Source: Candidatus Dactylopiibacterium carminicum
GTDB taxonomy: Bacteria; Pseudomonadota; Gammaproteobacteria; Burkholderiales; Rhodocyclaceae
Direction: 5' to 3'
Assembly: GCF_014736495.1 (NCBI RefSeq)
Contig: NZ_MDUX01000019.1
Location: 1 to 57,632 of the forward strand
Length of the DNA: 57,632 nt
Part shown: positions 48,461 through 57,632 of the stretch, one piece after another
Numbering within the stretch: the first letter of the stretch is position 1
Layout of the letters: every line of letters begins with the position of its first letter
Position numbers and translations under genes: made by a program
The notes under the pieces: model-generated
Database searches by the model: none
What the model saw: the letters and a program-made list of their open reading frames with translations, nothing else
What the model was told of the DNA's origin: nothing

Positions 48461-49425
48461 TGGCAACGGCCGGCACGCTGCCTCTCGGGTGGTCGCTGGG
48501 GGCGCATGAGCGGGTGAGGGGGCGAACCGCCGACCACGCCTGGCTGCGCAGCCATGCGCGCGGCGCCATGCTGGGGCTCGCCATCGGTGATGCACTGGGC
48601 GCCACGCTGGAATTCATGACTCCACGCGAGATCCGCGTCGAATACGGCGTGCATGACCGCATTCGGGGCGGCGGCTGGCTGCGCCTGGCCTCCGGGCAGG
48701 TCACCGACGATACCTCGATGGCCTTCTCGCTCGCCGAAAGCCTGCTGCGTGCTGGGCAACAGGCCAGCGCCGAGGATTTCGCGCAGGCTTTCGATGCCTG
48801 GATGCGCAGCAAGCCGGTGGATATCGGCCATACCGTGCGCCGTGGCATTGCACGTTATCGGCGCACCGGGGAAACCTGCGTGCCACAGTCGGATGATGCC
48901 GGCAACGGCGCCACCATGCGTTGCGCGCCGGTCGCACTGGCCCTACTGGGTGCTGCGCCGGACCGCGTGGCCACCACCACGCTGGCGCAGGCACGCGTCA
49001 CCCATCACAACCCGCTCACCGACGCGGCCACGCTCACGGTGGTCAACATGGTGCAGGCCGGCGTGGCCGGCGCTGGCATCGGTGCCTTGATGGCCCAGGC
49101 ACACCTGCTGGTGCGTGAATTTCCGGCTTTCCGTTTCCGGGGCGGGCGGCGCGCCGAGAATCCCAGTGGCTACATCGTCGATACCCTGGGTGCGGTGCTG
49201 CAGGGGATCGACATCAACGACAGCTTCGAGAGCGTGCTGATTGATGTGGTCAACCGGGGGGGCGATGCCGACACCACGGGCGCCATCGCTGGCGCCATCA
49301 TGGGCGCACTGGCCGGCGAGGAAGGCTTGCCCGAGCGCTGGGTACGCGCCCTGGATGGCAGCGCGCGGAAGCAGTGCATCGACCATGCCGATGCCCTGAT
49401 CGCGGCATCGCCGGCCTGGGGTTGA
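48460..49425 (+). CDS. draG: ADP-ribosyl-[dinitrogen reductase] hydrolase DraG
   Basis: Removes ADP-ribose from the NifH arginine, reactivating nitrogenase; a binuclear Mn enzyme of about 321 residues. Visible are the N-terminal HARGAMLGLAIGDALGATLEFM, the metal-binding TDDTSMAF and the C-terminal NRGGDADTTGAIAGAIMGA. The start overlaps the ferredoxin stop (TGATG), so it is translationally coupled to the nif operon. Its usual partner draT, encoding the transferase, is not in the window. Confidence 0.9.
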   Translation: MATAGTLPLGWSLGAHERVRGRTADHAWLRSHARGAMLGLAIGDALGATLEFMTPREIRVEYGVHDRIRGGGWLRLASGQVTDDTSMAFSLAESLLRAGQQASAEDFAQAFDAWMRSKPVDIGHTVRRGIARYRRTGETCVPQSDDAGNGATMRCAPVALALLGAAPDRVATTTLAQARVTHHNPLTDAATLTVVNMVQAGVAGAGIGALMAQAHLLVREFPAFRFRGGRRAENPSGYIVDTLGAVLQGIDINDSFESVLIDVVNRGGDADTTGAIAGAIMGALAGEEGLPERWVRALDGSARKQCIDHADALIAASPAWG

Positions 49426-49474
49426 ACCATCGGGGGGCCGCCGCTCGGGCGATTGCCCTCTTCCTCATTTCCGT

Positions 49475-50599
49475 TCAGATCAGGCGTCCGTCGCGTGTGA
49501 GCATCGAAAGCTGGATCTGATTGATCGCGCGCGTGCCGCCCAGATTCAGTTTCAGGCCTCCCAGATCCACCATGCCGATGCGGTTGCGCGCGGTGGCGGC
49601 CAGGCGGCGGGGGCTGTCGGCGCGGCGCAGCACCGCGAGCAGTGTCTGCGCAGCCACATAGCCTTCGAGCGACATTGCCGTCGGCGCTTCATCCAGGTAA
49701 CGCCCCAGCAGGCGACGGAAATTCGCCACGACCGGGATCAGCGTGTTGGTCGGGTCGGGCACCGCGCGCGCCACCAGGATTCCCATCGAGAGATCCGGGC
49801 CGATGAGCTGTTGTGCCGTGGGCAGGTCCACCATCGAGCCGAGGCAGGCGAACATCGCAGGATCCCGTTGCCGCAGGGGCTTGAGCAGCAGGCCGGCGGA
49901 AAAGGCGTCCGCCATCACGATCACGGCCTGGATGCCGTCGCGTGCCAGGGCCTGGATCACTTCGGCGCTGTTGGCGGCGTTCTCGCGCAGGGTGTAGCTC
50001 TTCGGGCGTTCGAGGCGTTGTGTGGCCAGCTCGCTCTGGATCGCACGGTATGCGGCCTGCATTGACGGAGTTTCGGTGTGAACGATGCCCAACCGGGTCA
50101 GTGACAGGTTGCCCAGGCGTTGCAGCATCTGCCGCATCTCCTCGACGAGGCTGGGGTGCAGGTAGGTGATGCGGCCGGCGCCGGCCGGGTGCTCGATGCC
50201 GGTGAGCGGGGCAAACAGATCCACGTCCGAGCGGCGGAAGAATTCGCTGCCGACGGCCGCTTCCACGCAGGCCTCCGAGCAGAAGCCGAACAGCAGTTCG
50301 GCGCCGTCGTCCAGAAACGCCTTGGTGTTGGTTACCGTGCGTGCCGGGTCGCCACCATCGTCGCGTTGCAGGAAGCGGATCGGTCGGCCGCCCACACCGC
50401 CAGCCTCGTTGGCCTGATCGAAGGCTATCTTGGCGCCGCTGAAATATTCACGGCCGATGTTCTGCATCGCGCCCGAAAGATCCACGCTCTGCCCGACGAC
50501 GATCGGCCTGCCACTCCGGTCCTGGGCGTGTGCCATTGCCGGCATACCCTGCAGGAAACCCGCCGCCAGGCTGGCGCCAAGAAAATCACGTCGGTTCAT
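49475..50599 (-). CDS. ABC-type substrate-binding protein (amino-acid/urea type)
   Basis: A periplasmic Leu/Ile/Val-type binding protein of 374 residues. A twin-arginine-like signal (MNRRDFLGASLAAGF) suggests Tat export. The fold is recognisable from VVGQSVDLSGAMQNIGREYFSGAKIAFDQANEAGGVGGRPIRFLQRDDGGDPARTV-type spacing, here with NTKAFLDDGAELLFG. No permease or ATPase is adjacent; it may be an orphan sensor ligand-binding protein. It is convergent with draG and divergent from rsmD. Confidence 0.8.
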   Translation of the reverse strand: MNRRDFLGASLAAGFLQGMPAMAHAQDRSGRPIVVGQSVDLSGAMQNIGREYFSGAKIAFDQANEAGGVGGRPIRFLQRDDGGDPARTVTNTKAFLDDGAELLFGFCSEACVEAAVGSEFFRRSDVDLFAPLTGIEHPAGAGRITYLHPSLVEEMRQMLQRLGNLSLTRLGIVHTETPSMQAAYRAIQSELATQRLERPKSYTLRENAANSAEVIQALARDGIQAVIVMADAFSAGLLLKPLRQRDPAMFACLGSMVDLPTAQQLIGPDLSMGILVARAVPDPTNTLIPVVANFRRLLGRYLDEAPTAMSLEGYVAAQTLLAVLRRADSPRRLAATARNRIGMVDLGGLKLNLGGTRAINQIQLSMLTRDGRLI

Positions 50600-50726
50600 G
50601 TACTGAGCACTCCATTGACCAAACCGTGAATTTTCGACTTCGAACGCTATCGTTTCGTGACAGAAGGCGAACGTTGCGGCGCGAACGTGCCAGAATGCGT
50701 GCCCCCTGCAAAAACAGTCTGCAAAA

Positions 50727-51771
<1,045 letters not shown>

Positions 51772-51789
51772 AGAGGCTGTTTATGACCT

Positions 51790-52252
<463 letters not shown>

Positions 52253-52275
52253 TCGCGGGGCTGTGACAGGGAGAG

Positions 52276-52358
52276 TGGCCCCTCGGCCCATCGCTATGCG
52301 ATGGCCCGATCCCCCAAGGGGATGCTTTTTCATCTTGGGACGGCCCGGCAATGAAAAA
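52276..52358. repeat. REP-like intergenic element, copy B
   Basis: The second copy of the element at 26190-26271, with one single-base indel. The first hairpin is here perfect (CCATCGC-TAT-GCGATGG, 52288-52304), and the second keeps TTTTTCAT...ATGAAAAA. It too lies between convergent genes and runs into a terminator. Confidence 0.8.
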
Positions 52359-52386
52359 GGCCGCAACGCGTAAGCGTCGCGGCCTT
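52355..52386. terminator. Hairpin between fdx and 5'-nucleotidase-like gene
   Basis: AAGGCCGC-A-ACGC-GTAA-GCGT-C-GCGGCCTT forms a 12-bp stem with one symmetric mismatch. The AAAAA on the left gives a T-run on the minus strand, so it terminates mainly the minus-strand gene ending at 52407. Confidence 0.8.
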
Positions 52387-52406
52387 CGTACGTCTGGTGC
52401 CGGGGA

Positions 52407-54440
52407 TCAGAGCCCGCTGCTGCGTTTGGCGAGGTTCTGGATGCGCGTGTTGTTGGCGTGCGCGGTGTCGATCTCGGCATAGGGTGTGCCGCGCGGGTAG
52501 TTCGCCTGCAGATACCAGGCAAAGGCCGCCTGCTCACCGCCCACCATGGTGAAGCTCATGGTGGCGCCGCTGGCAACGAGGTCCACACGGTCGAACAGCA
52601 CGCTGTCCGCGCTTGCGAAGCTCGAGAAGGGATAGCCGTCGCCGCCGCCCGCCAGGTAGTTCAGCGTCACCATGCGATAGGTTTTGCCCGCTGCCACCTG
52701 CAGTGCGCCATCGCGATACACCGTTTCCGAGCCGGTCAGCGGGCCGGCACCATCCGGGTCGTTCACCACAATGGTTTGCACGCGGCTGCCATTGGGCTGA
52801 GTGGGGTCGAAGCTGAACTTCACGCCACCCACTTGCGGGAACTTGCCTTGCGTGGAGGTCTCGCTCCAGTCCGCCACGCCGTGCTCCAGCACCTGCTTGA
52901 GCTGCTCGGCGGTCAGCGTGAGCAGTGACAGGCCGTTGTTGCACTTCAGCGCGAACTCGATATCGAGCTGCGAGATGTCGCCAGCCTCCTTGCCCACGTC
53001 GGCATTGGCAGCGGTTCTGGTCTTGGTGCCGCCGTCGGTGGAGCCCGCCGGTGCGTAGATGGTGCCGATCGAAGAGCGGATACCGCCACCGTTCTTCAGC
53101 GAGATCGCGACGGAGGGATCAGTCTGCTGCGCATAGGCGAGATTGGCGTCGGCGGAAAGATTGCCGAGGTTGGATTCGCGGTTGCGCACGTACACACGGT
53201 CGCCTTCCAGATAGACGCTGGCCGCACCCAGGAGGTTCCCATCCTTGGCAGAGATCACCGCACCGATCTTGTCGGCGATGGCGACGACTGCAGGCATGGC
53301 GTCCGCGCTGGTCACGCCCGCGCGGGCCAGTCCGGCCGTGTCCGTGGCCCAGGCGCCGTTGGCGGCGATGTCGAGCTTGCCGGTGATGACGCGGCCGCTG
53401 GCATCGAAGGGCAGCACCAGGCGGCCAAGGTATTTGTAGTCGGCATCAACGTTCACCACCAGGATGGGCTCGCCACTGGCCGAGGTGTACGCCAGCGGAT
53501 AGATTCCGCCCTTGGTGTCGCCAGCGCGCACGATATCGTCGGTGTCGTACAGGCCGGTGTTGGAGCCGCCCGCCACGATCACGTCCACATCCTTGAGCAG
53601 CGGGGCGAGCGAGCGTTCCACGCTCAGTTGCTGCATGTGGGCGAGCACGATCACCTTGTTGATGCCGCTGGCGGTGAGGGCATCGACGGAAGTCTGGATC
53701 TCGGCGGCCAGTGCGTTGAGGCTGTTGTCGGCCGGGCGCACGGTGACGCCCCCCATCGTGGTGATCACCGGCAGGGTGGGCGTCGAGGCGCCGACCAGAC
53801 CGATCTTTTCGCCATTCACGGTGACCACCGCGTACTTCGCGATCTTGTTCTTCAGCGTGCCGGCTTCGGCGCCATCGTTCGCGGCTGCGGCCAGGCTGGC
53901 GAGGTTGCTGTCACCCGAGAAGTCCAGGTTCGTGGCGAGGTAGGGAAATTGCGTGCCCGGCCAGGTCTGGCTACCCGAGGTGGCGGGCTTGATCAGGTCC
54001 GCCACGGTGCGGGTGCCGTTATCGAATTCGTGGTTGCCGAATACTGAGGCCTGCACGCCCAGCGCGTTGAGGATGCCGATGTCGCCCCGGCCAGCCGAGG
54101 GAACACCCAGTTCATCGGTGAGCGAGGTGTCGTCGGCGGCATTGAAGAAGGGGCCGGGAATGTAGTTGTCGCCCGAGGAGACGAAAAGCGTGTTGTCCGG
54201 CATGTCTGCACGGAATTTCTTCACCAGCGCCGAGATGGCTTTGGCGTTGCTTACCAGATCGCCCCCCGAATCCATGTCGGAAACGTGCAGCAACTGCAGG
54301 GTGTAGGCCGTGGCGGCCAGGCTGGATGAACTGCTCGACGAGCTGCTGGCACTGTCGCTGCCCGAATCGCTGCCGCCGCAGGCGCCCAACAGGCTGATCA
54401 GGGCGCCGGCGGCAAGCCAGCGCAGGAAAGGGGTAGTCAT
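52407..54440 (-). CDS. 5'-nucleotidase-like metallophosphatase lipoprotein
   Basis: A lipid-anchored UshA-type protein of 677 residues. The signal ends LLGACGG and is followed by a Ser-rich linker. The calcineurin-like domain has SSGDNYIP and GNHEFDNG. The C-terminal 5'-nucleotidase domain (about 400-640) has NLSADANLAY, ISLKNGGGIRSS and LNYLAGGGDGYPF. Two metal-ligand motifs are altered: the usual DxH reads DMD (LLHVSDMDSGG), and GHxH reads GGSN (VIVAGGSNTG). It may be a divergent subfamily with other metals or substrates, or be less active. ATG 54440 opens the lipoprotein signal. Confidence 0.85.
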   Translation of the reverse strand: MTTPFLRWLAAGALISLLGACGGSDSGSDSASSSSSSSSSLAATAYTLQLLHVSDMDSGGDLVSNAKAISALVKKFRADMPDNTLFVSSGDNYIPGPFFNAADDTSLTDELGVPSAGRGDIGILNALGVQASVFGNHEFDNGTRTVADLIKPATSGSQTWPGTQFPYLATNLDFSGDSNLASLAAAANDGAEAGTLKNKIAKYAVVTVNGEKIGLVGASTPTLPVITTMGGVTVRPADNSLNALAAEIQTSVDALTASGINKVIVLAHMQQLSVERSLAPLLKDVDVIVAGGSNTGLYDTDDIVRAGDTKGGIYPLAYTSASGEPILVVNVDADYKYLGRLVLPFDASGRVITGKLDIAANGAWATDTAGLARAGVTSADAMPAVVAIADKIGAVISAKDGNLLGAASVYLEGDRVYVRNRESNLGNLSADANLAYAQQTDPSVAISLKNGGGIRSSIGTIYAPAGSTDGGTKTRTAANADVGKEAGDISQLDIEFALKCNNGLSLLTLTAEQLKQVLEHGVADWSETSTQGKFPQVGGVKFSFDPTQPNGSRVQTIVVNDPDGAGPLTGSETVYRDGALQVAAGKTYRMVTLNYLAGGGDGYPFSSFASADSVLFDRVDLVASGATMSFTMVGGEQAAFAWYLQANYPRGTPYAEIDTAHANNTRIQNLAKRSSGL

Positions 54441-54582
54441 CGTGGTACGCCTCCTGTGGAATCTGCCGCAACTGCGGCGCGGCGCAGTTGCGGCAACACA
54501 GATGACATGGACGTTAATCGGCTTAAAGATGACATGGCATCCTGCGGCGCTCGACCCCGCTTCCTGTGTAATATCCCGCCTC

Positions 54583-55308
54583 ATGTCTTCCACCCGCGCC
54601 CGTGCCGACCACCAGACGGCCTTTCTGCTGCATAGCTACCCCTGGCGCGAAACCAGCCTGATCGTCGAGATGTTCTCGCGCGAATACGGCCGCGTGCCGA
54701 TGGTCGCCAAGGGCGCGCGCCGCGCCGGCTCGATGCTGCGCGGCGTGTTGATGGGCTTCCAGCCGCTGGACCTTTCGTGGAGTGGCAAGGGCGAGGTGAA
54801 GACGCTGACCCAGGCGCACTGGCAAGGTGGCCAGCCGCTGCTGACCGGGCTTGGCCTGCTCTGCGGCTACTATCTGAATGAACTCCTGATCCGCCTGCTG
54901 GCGCGCGAAGATCCGCACCCGGCGCTGTTCGACGCCTACGCCGAAACCCTGGCCCGGCTGGCGGCCAGGGAGGACCATTCACCGCTGCTGCGCGCCTTCG
55001 AACTGGTGCTGCTGCGCGAGGCGGGCTACGCCCCGCTCCTGGCCGAGGAGGCCGACAGCGGCGAACCGGTGCAGGCCGGAGCGCATTATCTGTATCTCAT
55101 CGAGCGCGGTCCGCTGCCGGCCACCGATGCGCCCACCGACCTGCCGTTGATCCCGGGCCGGGCGCTGCTGGCCATGGCTGCGGGCGATTTCTCCGCCGCC
55201 GAGACCCAGGCGCACGCCAAAGGCCTCATGCGCCGGCTCATCCATTACCATCTGGGCGGCCAGCCGCTCGAATCCCGCCGCATCCTGATGGAGCTGCAGG
55301 CACTCTGA
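54583..55308 (+). CDS. recO: DNA repair protein RecO
   Basis: A RecFOR-pathway mediator that loads RecA onto SSB-coated DNA; 241 residues. The N-terminal OB-fold has [41 protein letters not shown] features, here around residues 12-48. The helical core includes [29 protein letters not shown]. The C-terminus ends [10 protein letters not shown]. It starts the recO-pdxJ-acpS-nagZ string, the conserved proteobacterial order; era and rnc are not in front of it here. Confidence 0.95.
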   Translation: MSSTRARADHQTAFLLHSYPWRETSLIVEMFSREYGRVPMVAKGARRAGSMLRGVLMGFQPLDLSWSGKGEVKTLTQAHWQGGQPLLTGLGLLCGYYLNELLIRLLAREDPHPALFDAYAETLARLAAREDHSPLLRAFELVLLREAGYAPLLAEEADSGEPVQAGAHYLYLIERGPLPATDAPTDLPLIPGRALLAMAAGDFSAAETQAHAKGLMRRLIHYHLGGQPLESRRILMELQAL

Positions 55309-55324
55309 CATAGGACTTCCCACC

Positions 55325-56086
55325 ATGATCGAACTCGGCGTCAACATCGACCACGTCGCCACCCTGCGCCAGGCGCGCCGCACCTACGAACCGGACCCCG
55401 TGTGGGCTGCCGTCGAAGCTCACCTGGGCGGAGCCGACGGCATCACCGTGCACCTGCGCGAGGATCGTCGCCACATCCAGGACGACGACGTACGTCACCT
55501 GCGCGAACTCACCCACATCAAGCTCAACCTGGAGATGGCCGCCACCGACGAGATGGTCGGCATCGCCTGTGCGCTCAAGCCCGAGATGGCGATGCTGGTG
55601 CCCGAGGGGCGCCAGGAAGTCACCACCGAGGGCGGGCTGGACATCGTGGCGCAAGAGGCGCGTCTGAAGGAAGTGATCGCCCGCCTGCGCGATGCGGGCA
55701 TCATGACCAGCGTGTTCATCGACGCCACGCCCGCGCAGGTCGAAGCCGCCGCCCGTATCGGCGCACGCGTCTGCGAGATCCACACCGGCCCCTACGCCGC
55801 GGCCTTCCACACCAAGGGCCGCGATGCACGCAGCCCGGCCGTGCTGGAGGAACTGGCAAAGATCCGCCTAGCCGGTCGCGCCATCGTCGATCTGGGCATG
55901 CGCTTCAACGCCGGGCATGCGCTCAACTACTTCAACGTGCAGCCGGTGGCTGCCCTGCCGGAAGTGCGCGAACTGCACATCGGCCACGCCATCGTCAGCC
56001 GCGCGGTCTTCGTCGGTCTGCGCGAGGCGGTGTCCGAGATGAAGCGCCTGATGCGCGAAGCCGACGCCACCCGCAGCGCCCGGTGA
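55325..56086 (+). CDS. pdxJ: Pyridoxine 5'-phosphate synthase
   Basis: Condenses 1-deoxyxylulose-5-phosphate with 3-amino-2-oxopropyl phosphate to make pyridoxine phosphate. The 253 residues form a TIM barrel. The opening [54 protein letters not shown] and [17 protein letters not shown] are all diagnostic. It lies 16 bases after recO and 4 before acpS. Confidence 0.97.
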   Translation: MIELGVNIDHVATLRQARRTYEPDPVWAAVEAHLGGADGITVHLREDRRHIQDDDVRHLRELTHIKLNLEMAATDEMVGIACALKPEMAMLVPEGRQEVTTEGGLDIVAQEARLKEVIARLRDAGIMTSVFIDATPAQVEAAARIGARVCEIHTGPYAAAFHTKGRDARSPAVLEELAKIRLAGRAIVDLGMRFNAGHALNYFNVQPVAALPEVRELHIGHAIVSRAVFVGLREAVSEMKRLMREADATRSAR

Positions 56087-56090
56087 TCGC

Positions 56091-56471
56091 GTGATCCACG
56101 GCATCGGTACCGACATCGTCACCATCGCGCGCATGCGCGAGGCGCTCGGCCGCCATGGCGAGCGTTTCGCCGAGCGCGTGCTGGCACCCGCGGAGCTGGC
56201 CGACTATGCCCGCGCGCGCGATGGCGCGCGCTTTCTCGCCAAGCGTTTCGCCGCCAAGGAAGCCTTCGCCAAGGCGCTGGGCACCGGGCTGCGCCCGCCG
56301 GCCACGCTGGCGGCCATCGGCATCACGCACGACGAACTCGGCAAACCCCTCTATCTCTATGACGAGGCGCTCGCCGCGCATCTGGCCGCGCGCGGCCTGC
56401 GCGCACACCTCTCGATCAGCGACGAGCAGCAGCACGTCGTCGCCTTTGCGATCCTGGAAACCCAGCCATGA
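56091..56471 (+). CDS. acpS: Holo-[acyl-carrier-protein] synthase
   Basis: Transfers 4'-phosphopantetheine from CoA to acyl carrier protein. The 126 residues carry GIGTDIVTIARM (Mg-binding Asp8) and the second motif FAAKEAFAKALGTG. It starts with GTG. It overlaps nagZ by four bases. Together with coaD, 5 kb upstream, it gives two CoA-linked genes in this part of the window. Confidence 0.95.
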   Translation: MIHGIGTDIVTIARMREALGRHGERFAERVLAPAELADYARARDGARFLAKRFAAKEAFAKALGTGLRPPATLAAIGITHDELGKPLYLYDEALAAHLAARGLRAHLSISDEQQHVVAFAILETQP

Positions 56472-57502
56472 CGATTTCCCTGCCGCTGGGCCCCGTCCTT
56501 TGCGACGTGGCCGGCCATGTCCTCACCGAGGCCGAGCGCGAAACGCTGCGCCATCCGCTGGTGGGCGGCGTGATCCTGTTCTCCCGCAATTTCGACAGCC
56601 CCGAGCAGCTGCAGCGCCTGTGCGCCGAGATTCACGCGTTGCGCGAGCCTGCGCTGCTGGTCACGGTGGATCATGAGGGCGGGCGTGTGCAGCGCTTCTG
56701 CCAGGGCTTCACGCGTCTGCCACCGATGCGTGCGCTGGGCGATCTGTACGCGCGCTCGCCGCGCGACGCGCTGCTCAGCGCGCAGGATGTCGGCTACGTG
56801 CTGGGCACCGAGCTGCTCGCCCATGGTGTCGATCTTTCCTTCACGCCGGTGCTGGATCTCGATCACGGTCATAGCGGCGTGATTGGCGATCGTGCTTTCC
56901 ACCGCGAGCCGCAGATCGTCGCCATGCTCGCCCATTCCGTCGCCATCGGGCTGCGCGAAGCCGGCATGGGTTGCGTGGGCAAGCATTTTCCGGGGCACGG
57001 CTTCGCCGAGGCGGATTCCCATGTCGCCATGCCGGTCGACGGCCGCGATTTCGACGCCATCTGGCAGGCGGATATCGCGCCCTATCGGGGCGAGCTGCGC
57101 GGCACACTCTCCGGCGTGATGCCCGCGCACGTGGTGTTCACCGCCTGCGACAGCGTGCCCGCCTGCTTCTCTTCATTCTGGTTGCAGGATGTGCTGCGCG
57201 GCCGTGTCGGCTTCGACGGCCTGATCTTCAGCGACGACCTCACCATGCAAGGTGCTGCCGTGATGGGCGACATCGTTGCCCGCGCCGACGCCGCCCACCG
57301 CGCCGGCTGCGATGTGGTGCTGGTCTGCAACCACCCTGAGCTCACCGCCGAACTGCTCAGCCGCTGGCAGCCCGAACACCGCCCGGCCACCGCGGCCAGA
57401 CTCGCCGCACTGCGCCCGCAAACCTATCCCGCGATGGAAGTGCTTTCCGTCGACAAACGCTTCACCGATGCCTGGGTGAGCGTGCAGAACCTTGGAGCCT
57501 GA
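56468..57502 (+). CDS. nagZ: Beta-N-acetylhexosaminidase NagZ
   Basis: A cytoplasmic GH3 enzyme of peptidoglycan recycling that removes GlcNAc from GlcNAc-anhydroMurNAc-peptides. The 344 residues contain VTVDHEGGRVQRF, GKHFPGHGFAEADSH with the catalytic His, and FSDDLTMQGAAV with the Asp nucleophile. It starts with ATG, overlapping acpS, and ends the recO-acpS gene string. Confidence 0.97.
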   Translation: MTISLPLGPVLCDVAGHVLTEAERETLRHPLVGGVILFSRNFDSPEQLQRLCAEIHALREPALLVTVDHEGGRVQRFCQGFTRLPPMRALGDLYARSPRDALLSAQDVGYVLGTELLAHGVDLSFTPVLDLDHGHSGVIGDRAFHREPQIVAMLAHSVAIGLREAGMGCVGKHFPGHGFAEADSHVAMPVDGRDFDAIWQADIAPYRGELRGTLSGVMPAHVVFTACDSVPACFSSFWLQDVLRGRVGFDGLIFSDDLTMQGAAVMGDIVARADAAHRAGCDVVLVCNHPELTAELLSRWQPEHRPATAARLAALRPQTYPAMEVLSVDKRFTDAWVSVQNLGA

Positions 57503-57632
57503 GAACCTACTCACAGTTTGACTGCGAGGCCCTGATCAGGGCTCATGTGCTGCTCGGCTGCCCACGGCTGGCTTTGCACAGCCAGCCGGCTACGGCGGTG
57601 CGCAGCGGGCTGCGCGAAACCCCGCCTGCGCC
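57503..57632. other. Right edge, non-coding
   Basis: 130 bases after nagZ with no gene. An inverted repeat GGCTGGCT...AGCCAGCC at about 57568-57589 could be a weak terminator for nagZ, but it lacks a T-run. Confidence 0.4.

Overview
The window is about 57.6 kb of GC-rich chromosome from a proteobacterium. The gene set points to a betaproteobacterium, most probably Rhodocyclales: class I PHA synthase, a ubiE-DUF971 pair, a DUF1289 protein, NnrS, and a NifA/sigma-54 controlled nifB with its ferredoxin and draG. The order is my inference; no rRNA or tRNA gene is present to test it. I found no CRISPR array, prophage or complete insertion sequence. Only the first 150 bases look like the edge of a mobile element.

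Layout, left to right. (1) 1-3.4 kb: an edge with direct repeats and a 40-nt palindrome, then a hypothetical protein, a Co/Ni efflux pump (dmeF) divergent from its RcnR-type repressor with a recognisable operator, a DUF2799 lipoprotein and a PilZ protein. (2) 3.4-9.8 kb: phaC with an upstream metallo-beta-lactamase-fold gene; a frameshifted SDR; then DUF1289, rapZ, NusG-domain-II, Gx transporter and ubiX, the last four nearly or actually overlapping. (3) 10.2-13 kb: a secreted pectin-lyase-fold lipoprotein, frameshifted. (4) 13-21.2 kb: ubiE, DUF971, a patatin-Omp85 fusion split by an amber codon, phoBR, a large uncharacterised protein and a coiled-coil lipoprotein. (5) 21.3-29.3 kb: yheS (amber at codon 3), valS, a doubly damaged GGDEF-EAL gene and a DUF917 protein. 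(6) 29.5-38.3 kb: xylFGH, then a marR-nodT-emrA-emrB efflux operon. (7) 38.7-43.5 kb: two secreted lipoproteins, a GH28 polygalacturonase and an S8 protease. (8) 43.6-49.4 kb: nnrS, gdhA (frameshifted), then nifB-fdx-draG. (9) 49.5-57.5 kb: an orphan ABC binding protein, rsmD-coaD-fdx, a 5'-nucleotidase-like lipoprotein with substituted metal ligands, and recO-pdxJ-acpS-nagZ.

Themes. Carbon: pectin attack outside the cell (GH28 and the pectin-lyase-fold lipoprotein), xylose uptake, PHA storage. Nitrogen: nifB, a dedicated ferredoxin, draG and gdhA, with two tandem NifA sites and a GG-N10-GC promoter in front of nifB. Metals and drugs: DmeF/RcnR and MarR/EmrAB/NodT, each with a visible palindromic operator.

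The most striking global feature is the number of broken but otherwise well-preserved genes. Four have single-base indels (SDR, pectin-lyase lipoprotein, gdhA, GGDEF-EAL). Three carry a premature stop explicable by one C:G to T:A change (yheS, patatin-Omp85, GGDEF-EAL). Either the consensus sequence contains errors or the strain has acquired recent mutations. I saw no convincing new defence or metabolic system. The best candidates for novelty are the NusG-II/Gx-transporter/ubiX group, the uncharacterised 554-residue protein antisense-overlapping phoR, and an 82-83 bp hairpin-forming element found next to two terminators.
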